A stretch of 64,000 bases of DNA from assembly GCA_016647705.1 (NCBI GenBank), contig CM028340.1:8309001-8373000 (forward strand), given 5' to 3'. The DNA comes from Eucommia ulmoides (taxonomy: Eukaryota; Streptophyta; Magnoliopsida; Garryales; Eucommiaceae). Every line of letters starts with the position of its first letter. Position 1 is the stretch's first letter. The notes under the pieces were generated by a model that was not told where the DNA came from, made no database searches, and was given only the letters and a program-made list of their open reading frames with translations. Shown piece after piece: positions 46,253 through 57,906 of the stretch. A program made the translations under genes and the position numbers.

Positions 46253-48035
46253 CATTTAGGGGCAGTGATCAAGTAGTCCTAAAAGGCGCTAGAAATTACA
46301 GATTGAACCCACTATTCTTTCCATACACCAAACAGTCATTTTTCTCTTTTTGTGACGAAAATACATATCATGTGTAACCTTCAATGCTAAGATCAAAACA
46401 CATGGATTTTTTTCATAATTCCTGATGTCCTAAAATTAATATTTTTACAATGTATTAATCAATAAAATGTCATATTTTTTACGATATGCTAATAATATTT
46501 TTTGGACGTGTGGATCATATTATGCGTGAATGTTACATGTAACATCAAATGTAACAATGTGACACTGTCTAATATTGACAAATTTCAAACAAATATTTTC
46601 AATAGATATTACATATAACATCTATAATCAATGATTATTTTAAAAACATATTTTCAATGGATGTTACATGTAACATCTATATCAAAAACATATTTCAGAG
46701 TTACATCTATATCAAAACATATTTTCCAGTTGATATTATATGCAAAACATATTTTTATATAAATGTTACATGTAACATCGATATTTTAGAGGATGTTACA
46801 TGTAACATTAATGCGATTTTCAATTCTCTCACTAATACACATGTAACATCTATATTTTAGAGGATGTTACATGTAACATTAATGTGATTTTCAATTCTCT
46901 CACTAACACACATGTAACATCTATATTTTAGAGGGTATTACATGTAGTATTAATCTAATTTCCAATTTTTCTCACTAACACAGACCAACATTATCACGTA
47001 CCCACATTTCTCTCACTATATTTCAAGGGGATGTTACATATAACATTACATGGTGCAATGTGTAAATAGTCAAAAGAGAACTCCAAATATTTTAAGGGGA
47101 TGTTACATGTAACATTGCAAAGTGCAATGTGTAAATAGTTAAAAAGAAACTCCAAAGGTTTTAATATCCACTTCAATGTTACATGTAACATTAATGCGAT
47201 TTCAATTTCTCTCACTAACACAAATTCATATTATCATATATCCACATTTTTCTCACTATATTTCAAAGGGATGTTACATGTAACATTACATGGTTGGTCA
47301 AAAAAGAAACTCCAAACACACGTGTAACAGAAAATGTTACATGTAACATTAGTGTGATTTCCAATTTCTTTCATTATCATAGACCCACATTATCACATAC
47401 TCACATTTCTCTCACTATATTTCAATGGGATGTTACATGTAATATTGCGGGGTGCAATGCGTTGATAATAAAAAATGATCTAATTTTTCTCACTACCATA
47501 GACCCACATTATCACATACCCACATTTCTCTCACTATATTTTAAGGGGATGTTACATGTAACATTACAGGGTGTAATGTGTAAATAGTCAAAAAAGAATC
47601 CCAAATGCTTTAATACCCACTTCACCATTTCTTTCTCTCTCTAAAAATAAAAAAAATCTCACCAGATTGAAACAAAGCATAAATAAAGGTGACGACATCC
47701 ATTGAAAACCTTGTATTTGAGTTGTGAGGTGGTAGAGAAGCTAGATCTAGATAGAGACACTGGGGAAGGCATCAACGACGATGGGAAAGACATCGGATCT
47801 GGACGGTAACGACGAAAGTGAGTCGTGGCAAGGCGATGCTCGGTGATTCAAGAATGGAATCTCGTTGCGTGTATAACGGAGGGGCAAATCAGTCACCGAA
47901 AAATGTATAGATGACAAATTTAGGACTGATCGATACAAGAAATCAGCAACATGGGAGTTCTCGGTGCAAGAAAATGGATGTGGATTTTATCGGTAGTTTC
48001 ACGCTAATGTTGGGATTACCCGGTAATTTTTCCAA
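46253..48035 (-). mobile_element. Palindrome-array repeat element, copy 1
   Basis: Read on the minus strand it starts GGAAAAATTACCGG near 48,035 and ends near CACTGCCCCTAAATG at 46,253. The start and the terminal third (ATTCATGTGTTTTGAT-like, then GTTACATATGA-like) match copy 2 at 51,122-52,472. Between them lie about twelve copies of the 16-bp perfect palindrome ATGTTACATGTAACAT, embedded in longer units with TTTCTCTCACTATATTTCAA and TGCAATGTGTAAATAGTC. No coding capacity. Ends are approximate because no direct target duplication was found. Confidence 0.7.
46529..47565. repeat. Array of ATGTTACATGTAACAT palindromes
   Basis: Copies start at about 46,530, 46,661, 46,763, 46,793, 46,864, 47,031 (one change), 47,100, 47,176, 47,271, 47,334, 47,430 (one change) and 47,549. 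Spacing is irregular, 30-130 bp. Partial longer-range units of 115-130 bp repeat in the right half. Confidence 0.9.
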
Positions 48036-48039
48036 AATG

Positions 48040-48719
48040 TTATCATGTGCTTTTATCTATCAAAGTGAATTCAATATCCACATAACATAAAAATACATAT
48101 AAAGGTGTCAAGTGCAAGCACATATTGCGTGAAATTCGCATAATGTTATAATTAATTTACATACATTCACAAATAGGGCTTATCCACACATCGCATTCGT
48201 CTCTAAAAATTGCACAAAGCCCCCTTTTTAATTTTTGAAATATCATTTAGCTCAAGATTAAAATTATTATTTCAAAATGATAATTGACCCCTAATAAATT
48301 TAAAAGTCAAATTAAATTACATATTAACCCCTCAAATTTTTAAATATCAAAATTGTAATACTAATCACGTTTGGTCAATCAAAATACACTAAATATATGT
48401 ATATAATTTTTCTATCATAAAAGACTAAACTTCTTATATTGTCAATAACTACCCCTAAAAAGTCTCAATAATCACCCCTCTCCAACTCTATCTACGCTAG
48501 TAGTGGATTAATATATATCTGAATTAGTGAGATAAAATATTTTATTGGTGTACTGTTTTTGTAATACAAAAATAATTTATGAATCAAGTACTTTTATTAA
48601 AATCTACTTTCCAACAAAATATAGTCACTCACTTAGCAATATCAAAATCTCAACAAAATATCATCAAAATAGAACATTCGAATTTAAATCAACTAGTCAA
48701 CTCACTTGTATATAATAAA
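48040..48719. other. AT-rich internal region, no recognisable feature
   Basis: Part of the internal region of the non-coding LTR element; no motif or open frame of note. Confidence 0.5.
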
Positions 48720-49420
48720 ATACCATACTTCCTTACTAGTCATAGGATCGTTTTACCTCACGTCGGGAGTTATCATATTAACTTAACTACCTGCAGGATT
48801 TGTCCTCCTGTTAGGTCTCAATACAACATATCATAATCCATTCTATATTCATCTTCTTCGGTCAAATCAACAACATATTTTTATCACTGATAGGACTTGC
48901 CCTCCTTATAGGTCTAACAACATATTCATGATCAATTCCATATTGAACTCCACCACATTATATCGTCAGTACCATATTCAACTCCACCATACCAATAATC
49001 AATACCATATTCAACTCCAGTATATTGATAGTCAACAACACATGATAAAAACTACCATATCACACAGATAATCATCGTCAATAACAACAATATATATCAA
49101 CTACCTGCAGGACTTGCCTTCGTTTCAGGTTTAACAACATATTTAAAAACAATTCTATATTCAATTCCACCACATTATATTGTCAATTCCATATTCAATT
49201 CCACCATATTGACAATAAATGTCATATTTGACTCCACCATATTAAAAGTCAACAACAACAACAACAATAATAACGATAACAATAACAACAACAACCACCT
49301 GTAAGACTTGCTCTCTTGTCGAGTCACAACACAAGCGTCTTACAGGACATGTCCTCTTATTAGGACCAATAACATCTCGCAAGACAAGCCCTTCTGACGA
49401 GACAACTATGGCATAACAGG
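48720..49420. repeat. LTR-like remnant with degenerate minisatellite
   Basis: The motif GGATCGTTTTACCTCACG..TCGGGAGTT, then GCAGGATTTGTCCTCCTG, parallels a segment of the family A LTR at 31,995-32,075. From about 48,925 to 49,260 a unit of roughly 35-50 bp containing CCATATTCAACTCCACCATA is repeated about six times with much drift. Confidence 0.55.
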
Positions 49421-50390
49421 ATAATAAAAATTATTTTCCACCTTTAAATTTATACTTGAGCCATTTAACATCATAAAACTGTCCATTTTCAGCAACATTT
49501 TTTTTCTTCAATTTAATACAATAATATAATTTGATAATTTACATAGAAGATAGTAAACACTTTTTGTTTTTCATAAAATAAAACACCAGAAATATTACAA
49601 TTTCTAAATTTAGTAATAAATGAAACAATCTAAATTGTAATTTGATGGACCAAACAGGCACCAACAAAATTCTCAAATTTATTTATTTATTATTTGTTTT
49701 TCTAACGGTATTTTACTTTCGTCGTTTCCCGCTCCTACCTATTCTACACTTCTCAAATCATTTCATAAAATTGTACTAAAGTCAACCTCAATTATGTCAT
49801 TCCAGTTAGATATGACTATCCAATGAAATTGTAGCAGTGAAACACCTGAATAGTAAATTTTGATGCAATCTGAGGCACAATTTTTTTTTGGTTAGCCGAA
49901 TACCATTTTCTCTATGGGCCAAGTTTAAATAGACAATTACCTTCATACGATACTTGAGAGGATTGAATTAATGTCATAGAATTGTAAGGGCTCTAATAAA
50001 TCTCAGTCTATATAGTATATACTATTTTGGATACTGAAACACTTATATTATGCTGCTGCTTGGGCAAATGAAAACAACCACTTGTTGGGTGGCCCTTGAT
50101 AAGATCTTAGATCTTGAACTACTTGCAGTAAAAATATTTTCTGATTGAATTTCATCGCCTAAAAACAAGTCTTAGTTTCACAAATTCTAGTGATCTACTA
50201 AAAGATAAACTCTTGATAAGTTAATAAGAAGAACAGCGAACTGGTCTAAACTTTATCATGTGATCGATGTGAAATTTGTTTTAAATGATAAGTGAAATTA
50301 ATAAATTATATTAAAAATATTATTTTTTAAATATTAATCAATTTATTATGAGTAACGGGTACCACAATCCAAGTCTAAGGTGGTCGCAAA
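49421..50390. other. Internal region near the primer site, no gene
   Basis: AT-rich sequence at the 5' side of the non-coding element on the minus strand. No gag motif found. Confidence 0.5.
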
Positions 50391-50408
50391 CCTATTCTGA
50401 TACCACTC
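50391..50408 (-). other. Primer-binding site of the non-coding LTR element
   Basis: Minus strand GAGTGGTATCAGAATAGG, adjacent to the LTR end CGTTACA; TGGTATCAGA matches the complement of the initiator tRNA-Met 3' end. Confidence 0.7.
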
Positions 50409-50649
50409 TGTAACGACCTGATTTTTCAGAGCCACCACGCGGTTTCTCCCATTGGAGAATTAATACTAAAATCGAATGACCAATAGTTCATTTAATAAAA
50501 ATTCGAAAAATTTTACAAACTACGGTGATAAGTATAATTATCAAATTTTTGAGGCAATTTTACAACAGTGAATAATAAATATAATTATTATAAATAAATA
50601 GAAATTCAGATATAATTCCTGAATGTCTATATATATAATACTAACACAC

Positions 50650-50683
<34 letters not shown>

Positions 50684-50794
50684 CTAACACATGTATATTA
50701 ATAATAATAATACACTTATTATTATTATGCACGCATTTCAAATGTGGACTTTCAAAATTCTAAATGAATAAAAAATCATCCCAAAGGTGCATAC

Positions 50795-50797
<3 letters not shown>

Positions 50798-50857
<60 letters not shown>

Positions 50858-50858
50858 T

Positions 50859-50892
<34 letters not shown>
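50798..50892. repeat. (CATA)n, (TA)n and (CA)n compound microsatellite
   Basis: Alternating blocks of CATA, TA and CA dinucleotides, matching the (CA)n stretch of the other LTR at 45,250-45,300. Confidence 0.95.
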
Positions 50893-50894
<2 letters not shown>

Positions 50895-51121
50895 TACAAT
50901 TATTATAAATTAACTAGAAATTCAAATAAAATTTATGGCACAGTTTCATTTTCACCGGCCCTACAATCAAAACTGTAGGGTATTGAGCCAAAGTTCAGTA
51001 GAATTTCAACCACTCTAATACATGTATCCAATCAAATACCAAATAAACATATAAACGTGTATCTCACATAATTTTTACATATTATCTTTAAATACTTCAT
51101 AAAAATTAACAGTTAAAATTT

Positions 51122-52472
51122 AGGAAAAATTACCGTTTACTCCCAGAAAAACTTATTGTTCACCGGTTACTCCCATCCGCCTGTTTGTGCACCAAAAACT
51201 CCCATCGTTGGCCTTTTCTTGCTCCGAAAACTCCCATCGCTGGCCTTTCTTGCACCGAAAACTCCCGTTTCAAAAAATGGTGAGGGACGAGATTACTAAA
51301 ATGCCCTATCATGATTCGCATTTTCCTTCCATTCGCCGATCGCTCGTCGTCTTCGATCGTTCACCCTCTCCGGGCACTATTTTCGATAGTTCTTAGGTTA
51401 CGTTTCGTTTTATGGAATTGGATCTGCATACGAAAACTTAAAAATTTCCATGGGTTTATTTCAAATTTAATTTTTGAAGCTCCAATTTCTTACAACCAAA
51501 CACTGCCCAACGAAAATTGAAAGAGTTAGGATTAAAATTTGAGAGTTTCCTTGAATGTCATAGAGGACAATAATCCCAATCCTTAGTCAGGAATGAGTAT
51601 GTTCCGTTTCCCTTCAATCAGGAGCTTCAGGGGCTTTCCATCTCCATTGACGAGCTTCGTCATGTCTCCCATCATTCAAAAATGGAAGATTTTGCTTTGT
51701 GACTTTATGTAGAGAGGGAGAAGAAGCAAAGTGAGATACAACTAGAAGATATTTTTATATGTTTACTATTTACACATTGCACCTTGCAATTTGCAATTTG
51801 TTGCAGAGAGAAGAAAAAATTTGTAGTGAGAGAAACGTAATTGATGTTACATTCAACATCCACAGGTGTTGAATATAACATCATATGATTTTTAACCGTG
51901 GATAAATAAAATAAAATAACAATTGATGTTACATTCAACATTCACATGTATTGAATGTAACATCTATGCATAATACGATTCATAAAACCATGAGAACAAT
52001 TGATGTTACATTTAACATCCACAGATGTTGAATGTAACATCATATGAATTTTACTTTGTATACATAAAATAAGAGAATAATTGATGTTACATTCAACATC
52101 TGCAGGTGTTGAATGTAACATCATGTGGATTTTACTCTGCATACATAAAATAAGAGAATAATTGATGTTACATTTAACATCTACAGGTGTTGAATGTTAC
52201 ATTCACTCATAATACAATCCATACGTCCAAAAAATATGATTAACATATCGTAAAAAAGAGGTCATTTTACTGATTAATACAGTGTAAAAATATTAATTTT
52301 ACAACACCAGGAATTACGAAAAAATTCATGTGTTTTGATATTAGTATTGAAAGTTACATATGAAGGGTATTTTGGTCAAAAGAGACAAAAGGAGTTGTTG
52401 GTGCCAAAAAAAAAATAGAGAGGATTGATCAATAATTTCTTCCACATTTTGGGAGTTGGTGGTGTATGCTCC
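51122..52472 (+). mobile_element. Palindrome-array repeat element, copy 2
   Basis: A 1,351-bp insertion in one LTR only, flanked by perfect 8-bp repeats TAAAATTT (51,114-51,121 and 52,473-52,480). It starts AGGAAAAATTACCGTTTACT, with several ACTCCCATCG-type repeats following, and ends GGGAGTTGGTGGTGTATGC. From 51,843 to 52,205 it holds five units in which GATGTTACATTCAACATC is followed, after 4-8 nt, by its near-complement GTGTTGAATGTAACATC. An 8-bp duplication would suit a hAT-like element, but the ends match no family that I know. No coding capacity. Confidence 0.8.
51843..52205. repeat. Five hairpin units GATGTTACATTCAACATC / inverted
   Basis: Units at about 51,843, 51,923, 51,999, 52,082 and 52,163 with a period near 80 bp. 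Each is an 18-bp inverted pair around a short loop (such as CACAG), so each can form a long hairpin. This is the counterpart of the perfect palindromes in copy 1. Confidence 0.88.
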
Positions 52473-52673
52473 TAAAATTTTACAACTTTAGCATGAATCA
52501 CATAATCAAGAGAGATATTAAATAAAAATATTAAAAGAGTTAGAAATTCTACTTGAAATTAGAAGTCGAAATTCGAACCGAAATCGATATTGTATTTAAT
52601 TAGTATTCTAGCAAAAAACATTATGATTCTTAATACTGTAACCTTAATATATATGCATATGATTTTTTTTTTA

Positions 52674-52715
<42 letters not shown>

Positions 52716-52814
52716 TTATATACACGTTTTGTGTATACAATTACACAATACTAATGTTTTGTGTGTTGTCTTCGTTTTACGAAGACAACAAACGAAGACA
52801 ACACACAATATAAT

Positions 52815-52819
<5 letters not shown>

Positions 52820-52905
<86 letters not shown>
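52820..52905. repeat. (TA)n microsatellite, about 42 repeats
   Basis: Uninterrupted alternating TA of about 85 bp inside the enlarged LTR; the sister LTR has only a short ATATA stretch there. Confidence 0.97.
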
Positions 52906-52908
<3 letters not shown>

Positions 52909-54164
52909 CTATATTTACATAAAATATTCTTTTGACATAAAGAAAATATTAATTATATCCCAAATCTCTTAAAAGTATATTTTAAATAACACAGTAGTCC
53001 TAAAATTTTGAAAAATCAATTTAAAATTAACATTTAACCTAAAAACTTATAAAATATTATTTATACCATAAATTTAAAAAATAATCCCAAAAATATTAAA
53101 CTTTTATAAAATAATATTTTCAAAAATACAAATTTTCGGGGTATTACAGAATTTTGTCGGTTTAACCAAAAATATTTATTTCAACTATGCATATTTCATG
53201 AAATACCATCTAGAAACAATGCAAGAGACCTTCATAATGGATTGAAAGTTTCATGACAAGCCCTAAATCACCAAGGTGATTAAGGACTTGAGCTTGGTTT
53301 GGAATTTCACAGAATCCAAGTTGTCTTGACAAACTACCCTAGGCCCATTGAATTAAGGGCCTAAACATCATCAAAAGAGCCACAAAAGAGACTTAAAATG
53401 ACCAAATAATCCCTACATATTCTCTACACAAATATCTAAAGGAGAAACCAAGACACTTAGGAGGTAGCCAACCGTTATCGAAACTAAATCAATTCGGTTC
53501 GCCACCTAGGTTAGAAATTTAATGTGCATTAAATTATCATTCCATAAAGCATTAAATTATTGTGATGAAATGGATAGGACACATTCAAGGTATCAAGATA
53601 TTTGATCAAAATATGTTAGACTTAACCGAAAACCTTAAAATGTGACTACCCGTTATCGAAACCAAACCAAACCGGTTTTCCACCTAACCCATGCATTTAA
53701 TGAGAATTAAATGATTATGCATTGAATATATATATTTTCTCAAAATATCTTAGGGTTAACTAGAAACCTTGAAATCCAACCGTCGGTTATAAGGCAAACG
53801 AACCCGATTCAATCCGAAACCAACCAGATGTGTGTTCACTAAGTAATGAGTCATAATAGTGCATTAAATGCCAAGTGGATCATTGAGACCATGTTCAACG
53901 CACCTTGAAAGCATTATGACAACTAAACCAAAAAAGTGAAACTAAGCGTTACTTAGTCTCGAAACTAAACCGAAAGGGTCACATCAAGCCATTAATACAC
54001 CCATGTGTAACCAATAGGATTGGAAGATGGGTAATGATTGGTAACCAATCATTACCAAATCTTTCAAGATCTTTCATTGCACCTAAAATTCGTTCAAAGC
54101 TAAACAAGATGAAATCAAGATAGCATGTACCCAAGGCTAAACAGTCCCTAACCCTTGGCCTATA

Positions 54165-54184
54165 AATAGAGGGTCCCTATTTTT
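54165..54184 (+). promoter_or_regulatory. TATA box of the 3.4-kb LTR
   Basis: CCTATAAATAGAGGGTCCC followed by a T/C-rich leader matches a strong plant TATA promoter, in the expected inner position of an LTR. Confidence 0.65.
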
Positions 54185-56189
54185 CATTTTTTTCAAAAAT
54201 TGCAGTCCTAACTTATCTCTCTAAAACTCGAGTCAAGTCTCGGGTGCTAGGATTCTCAAGTAGGTTTCTTGAATAACTCGCCGTTATTTTGCTAAAATCT
54301 TGTCTCAGAGGATGTTCTTGAGATTCTTGGAGCAAGAACTCAAGAGGAAGACGATCACCGATCAAAGCCAAACCAAGAAGATCAAGGAGGAAAGGAAGAT
54401 AACTATTTAGGAGGACTACTTCCCCTAAATAGGGTGTTCTTGAAGTTCTTGGTGCAAGAACTCAAGAGATTGACGATGGTTGATCGAATTCCAACTAAGA
54501 AGATCAAGAAGGAGAAGAAGGTTTTTGTTTAGTGAAAGACGACTCCCCTAAACTAGGTATGTGCCTTGATATTCCTTGATCTTGTCTTAAATTTCATATA
54601 TTATGGTTCTACATATCATAATCATGTAGTTCATACACTTTAATTTCAAGTATATAACTCACATAACCCACAATCAACCAAATAACATTTAATTCTTGTT
54701 ATAATAACTAAATTATGTCCAAATTATACAAAACTATCTCAAAAACCTCAGGAACGTCGGAGAACATGTTAAGAACATGTGAGGACCCAAATCATTCAAG
54801 AACATATTAAGAAAATTTGAGGATTCAAACCAAACATTTATCACACCATGAGTTGTACATGGTATCTATGATTCTCTTAAAAACACTTCAAATTGTCTCT
54901 TTACTAATTGTTAATCCAACCATATAATTGTTAATAATTGATTTACTTTTTTCTAAATATCAAGATCACAACCAAGTTGGCTTGTGGACTGGCATATATA
55001 TATACTACACCAACAGACCCTGTGGTTAAAAATCCAGGATAAAGGGAAGGCCTATATTCCTTCGGGGATATGTGTGATTCTTCTTCAGAAATCTTCTTCA
55101 TACACCAACACTAACTAACCAAAACAAAAGAGTTCGTTTAAGGTGTTCTTGAAAAATCAAAGAGGACATGTCCATATCATGTTGTGATTCAACTAATAAC
55201 AAATTAAAATCAACCCAGCTTTCAACTTAACATAAATAAACTATGTGATGATCTGATCTTTGGTTACCCCCCCCCCCCAAAGTACGTAAGCAACCCACAT
55301 AAGGGTTCGGTCAACTTTAATAAATAAACCATATAGTTTTCGACTAACACAAATGAACTACGTAAAGACTTGATTCTCATTAATCCAAGATACGTAGGCA
55401 ACACACGTACTGGTTCAGTCATATATCAAATAATTTAGTCTAGTTTGCATGCTGGAATTATATGTCGACCTAATTCTTTGTGAAAACACGGATATGTAGG
55501 CAACCTATATAAGGTTTGGCTTCTAAAAATAATAAAAATATTCACATTTCATATAACTTGCGTATTTATATTCCTGTCTATTATAAACTGCTATTGGGTT
55601 GTCATTGCAATAGTATAGCATTTACTGCTTTCATTATGCTAAAAAACAAAAAAAAAAATTCATTTCTAGTTGTAGTTGCATAATAGATAACATTTAATGC
55701 TTATATCATGATAAAATACATAAAAATGGGAAAAAGTTTAAAAATGGAATTGTTTTTGTTTAATGAAATCCAAAAAAATTACTAGAGGAGTGTTTAACAG
55801 TGAATATTCATTTAGACAAAGGTACCGTTTACGAACGGGTGCCTTGGGTACGTAAAACCTTCCCCGAGAATAACTGTTCCCTGAAGTTTAAGAATATCTC
55901 TGGTATATAGATCTTATGTAGTCAAAACATAGGCCGTTTCAAAGTAAAATGAATTTCTAAAAATTCCAGGTGACCTAGCACACCATTTAACCTTATGTTA
56001 GGTGGAGACTCCGTTTTCAATATAAAATTCCGGCCCAAGAAGTTTTTCAAAACCGACATCTAAGAAAAGCCCTTGAAAAACTATTTTCAAAATGAACAGA
56101 TTTGGACAACTTAGAGAGGGATGAATGATACTTGTTTCCTATTCTTCCCGATTTTTACGTCTTCTGCTATCAAAATTCGGGGTGCGTCA

Positions 56190-57906
56190 AACGCCAAGGA
56201 AAGTGTGTGATGATCAAGTGAGGTTAAAAAAATAGAGTGACAAGAAAAAGGAGAGTGAGATAAAATAAATAAAAAAAGAGTGAAAGAGAGAAATATTTAG
56301 AAAGTGAGCAAAAAAGAAAGGAAATAAGTGAGTTTTTATGTGAGAGAGAGTGAGATAAAAAAAAAAAGTTTGTTTTCAAACCAACCTTTGATTATACTTT
56401 TGTACAAAGAGGTTTGTTTTACCACTAATGATCTTAACCCCTCTCTTCCTAGTGTTGCTATTTATCTTTTACAAGATTTTGATGATGTGTTTTCTGAAGA
56501 AGTGCCTAATGGTTTGCCATTAATAAAGAGAATTGAGTATCAAATTGATTTCGTACCCAGAGCATCCATTCCAAACAAACTCGCATATAGGAGCAATCCC
56601 GAGGAAACAAAGGAACTTCGAAGACAGGTTAGTGAGCATATGGAAAAGGGGTATGTACGTGAAAGCATGAGTCCTTGTGCAGTTCCTGTGTTGCTTGTAT
56701 CTAAGAAAGATGGTAAGTAGAGAATGTGTGTGGATTGTCGCACTATTAACTATATCACGGTAAAGTATTGACATCCCATTCCTAGATTGGATGATATGCT
56801 TAATGAATTGCATGGTTCTTGTGTGTTTACTAAAATTGATCTTAAAAGTGGTTATCATCAGATTAGGATAAGAAAAGGTGACGAGCGAAAAACTGCATTC
56901 AAAATAAAATATGGTTTATATGAGTGGTTGGTTATGTCCTTTGGGTTAACCAATGCACCTAGTACATTCATAAGATTAATGAATCATGTTTTGTATGTTT
57001 TTATTGGAAAATTTGTGATTGTATACTTTGATGACATTCTGATTTATAGTAAAAACTTAGATGAGTATGTTGAACATTTAAAACTTATTTTTGATGTTTT
57101 AAGAAAATAAAAGTTGTTTGCTAACCTTAAAAAGTGTACCTTTTGCACGGGTAAACTTTTATTTCTTTGTTTTGAGGTAGATGAAGAAAAGGTTAAGGCG
57201 ATCAAAGAGTGGCCGAAACCTACAAATGTGAGACAGGTGGGAAGTTTCCATGGGTTGGCTAGATTTTATAGAAAGTTTGTAAAAGATTTTAATAGCTTAG
57301 CCGCACCTTAACTAAAGTTATCAAAAAGAATGTGGGTTTTAAGTGGGGCGATGAGTAAGAAAAGGCATTTAATTTGATTAAGGAAGGATTGACTAATACA
57401 TCTTTACTTTTTTTACCTAACGTCATAAAAACTTTTGAGATTGAATGTGATACTTTAGGAATAGGTATTGGAGCTGTTCTAATGCAGGAATGGCATCTCC
57501 TTGCTTACTTTAGTGAAAAACTAAGTGGGACAACCTTGAATTACTCTACATATGACAAAGAGACGTATGCCTTGATTAGGGCGTTAGAGACTTGGCAACC
57601 CTATCTTTGGCCAAAAGCATTTGTGATGCACATAGATCATGAATCTTTAAAACATTTAAAGGGTCAATAGAAGCTGAACATGCGACATGCCAAATAGGTG
57701 GAGTTTATCGAAATGGTTCCTTATGTGATCAAGTACAAGCAAGGTAAGGAAAATGTTGTGGCGGATGCACTATCTCAAAGGTATGCCTTACTTTCTATCT
57801 TAGATGTAAAATTGCTTGGTTTTGAATACATTAAGGATTTGTATATCGATTATGGCGATTTTGGTAATGTATTCGATACATGTGAGAAAGTAGCGTTTAA
57901 CAAGTC
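56190..57906 (+). pseudogene. Gypsy reverse transcriptase and RNase H (decayed)
   Basis: Continuation of the gag-protease at 40,526-44,401. The frame resumes TPRKVCDDQVRLKK, runs through a lysine/glutamate-rich linker, then LLQDFDDVFSEEVPNGLPL, the RT start (CAVPVLLVSKKDGK, MCVDCRTINYITVKY), [35 protein letters not shown], the catalytic YFDDILIYS (57,021-57,047), and RNase H pieces [38 protein letters not shown] and [12 protein letters not shown]. In-frame stops (at about 56,718, 56,769, 57,108, 57,309 and 57,668) disable it. It is cut at 57,906 by the gag-only element; integrase is not in the window. Confidence 0.92.

Larger units (their letters stand above)
44772..53148 (-). mobile_element. 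Complete non-coding LTR element (LARD-like)
   Basis: Flanked by a perfect 5-bp duplication GAATT (44,767-44,771 and 53,149-53,153). Minus-strand order: 5' LTR 53,148-50,409 starting TGTAATACCCCGAAAATTTG, primer site GAGTGGTATCAGAATAGG just beyond it, an internal region of 4.3 kb, a polypurine tract (minus strand TTTAAGGGGGTAGAT) and the 3' LTR 46,111-44,772 starting TGTACCCTGAAAATTTG. No gag or pol motif is found in the internal region, so it must have relied on proteins from elsewhere. It sits in the 3.4-kb solo LTR. Confidence 0.87.
50409..53148 (-). repeat. 5' LTR of the non-coding element, enlarged by an insertion
   Basis: It has the same ends and order as the LTR at 44,772-46,111, but is about twice as long because of the element at 51,122-52,472 and an expanded (TA)n tract at 52,820-52,905. 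Confidence 0.87.
44402..56189 (+). mobile_element. 3.4-kb solo LTR (own sequence 44,402-44,771 and 53,154-56,189)
   Basis: It starts TATAGACACTGCATTTTGTC and ends TCGGGGTGCGTCA. The flanks are AATGT (44,397-44,401) and AACGC (56,190-56,194), which differ only by two C-to-T changes. Removing the insertion and one flank restores the Gypsy reading ITLVSLTPRKVCDDQ. It contains a TATAAATAGAGGG promoter (about 54,170-54,182) and repeated GATACGTAGGCAAC-type motifs (55,280-55,520), which I associate with LTRs of the Tat/Ogre group of Gypsy elements. No coding region. Its interior was later hit by the element at 44,772-53,148. Confidence 0.8.

Noticed and set aside
46529-47565. Regularly repeated palindromes suggesting a CRISPR array
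   Set aside because: Spacing is irregular, the 'spacers' are themselves repeats, there are no cas genes, and the context is plant retrotransposon DNA.
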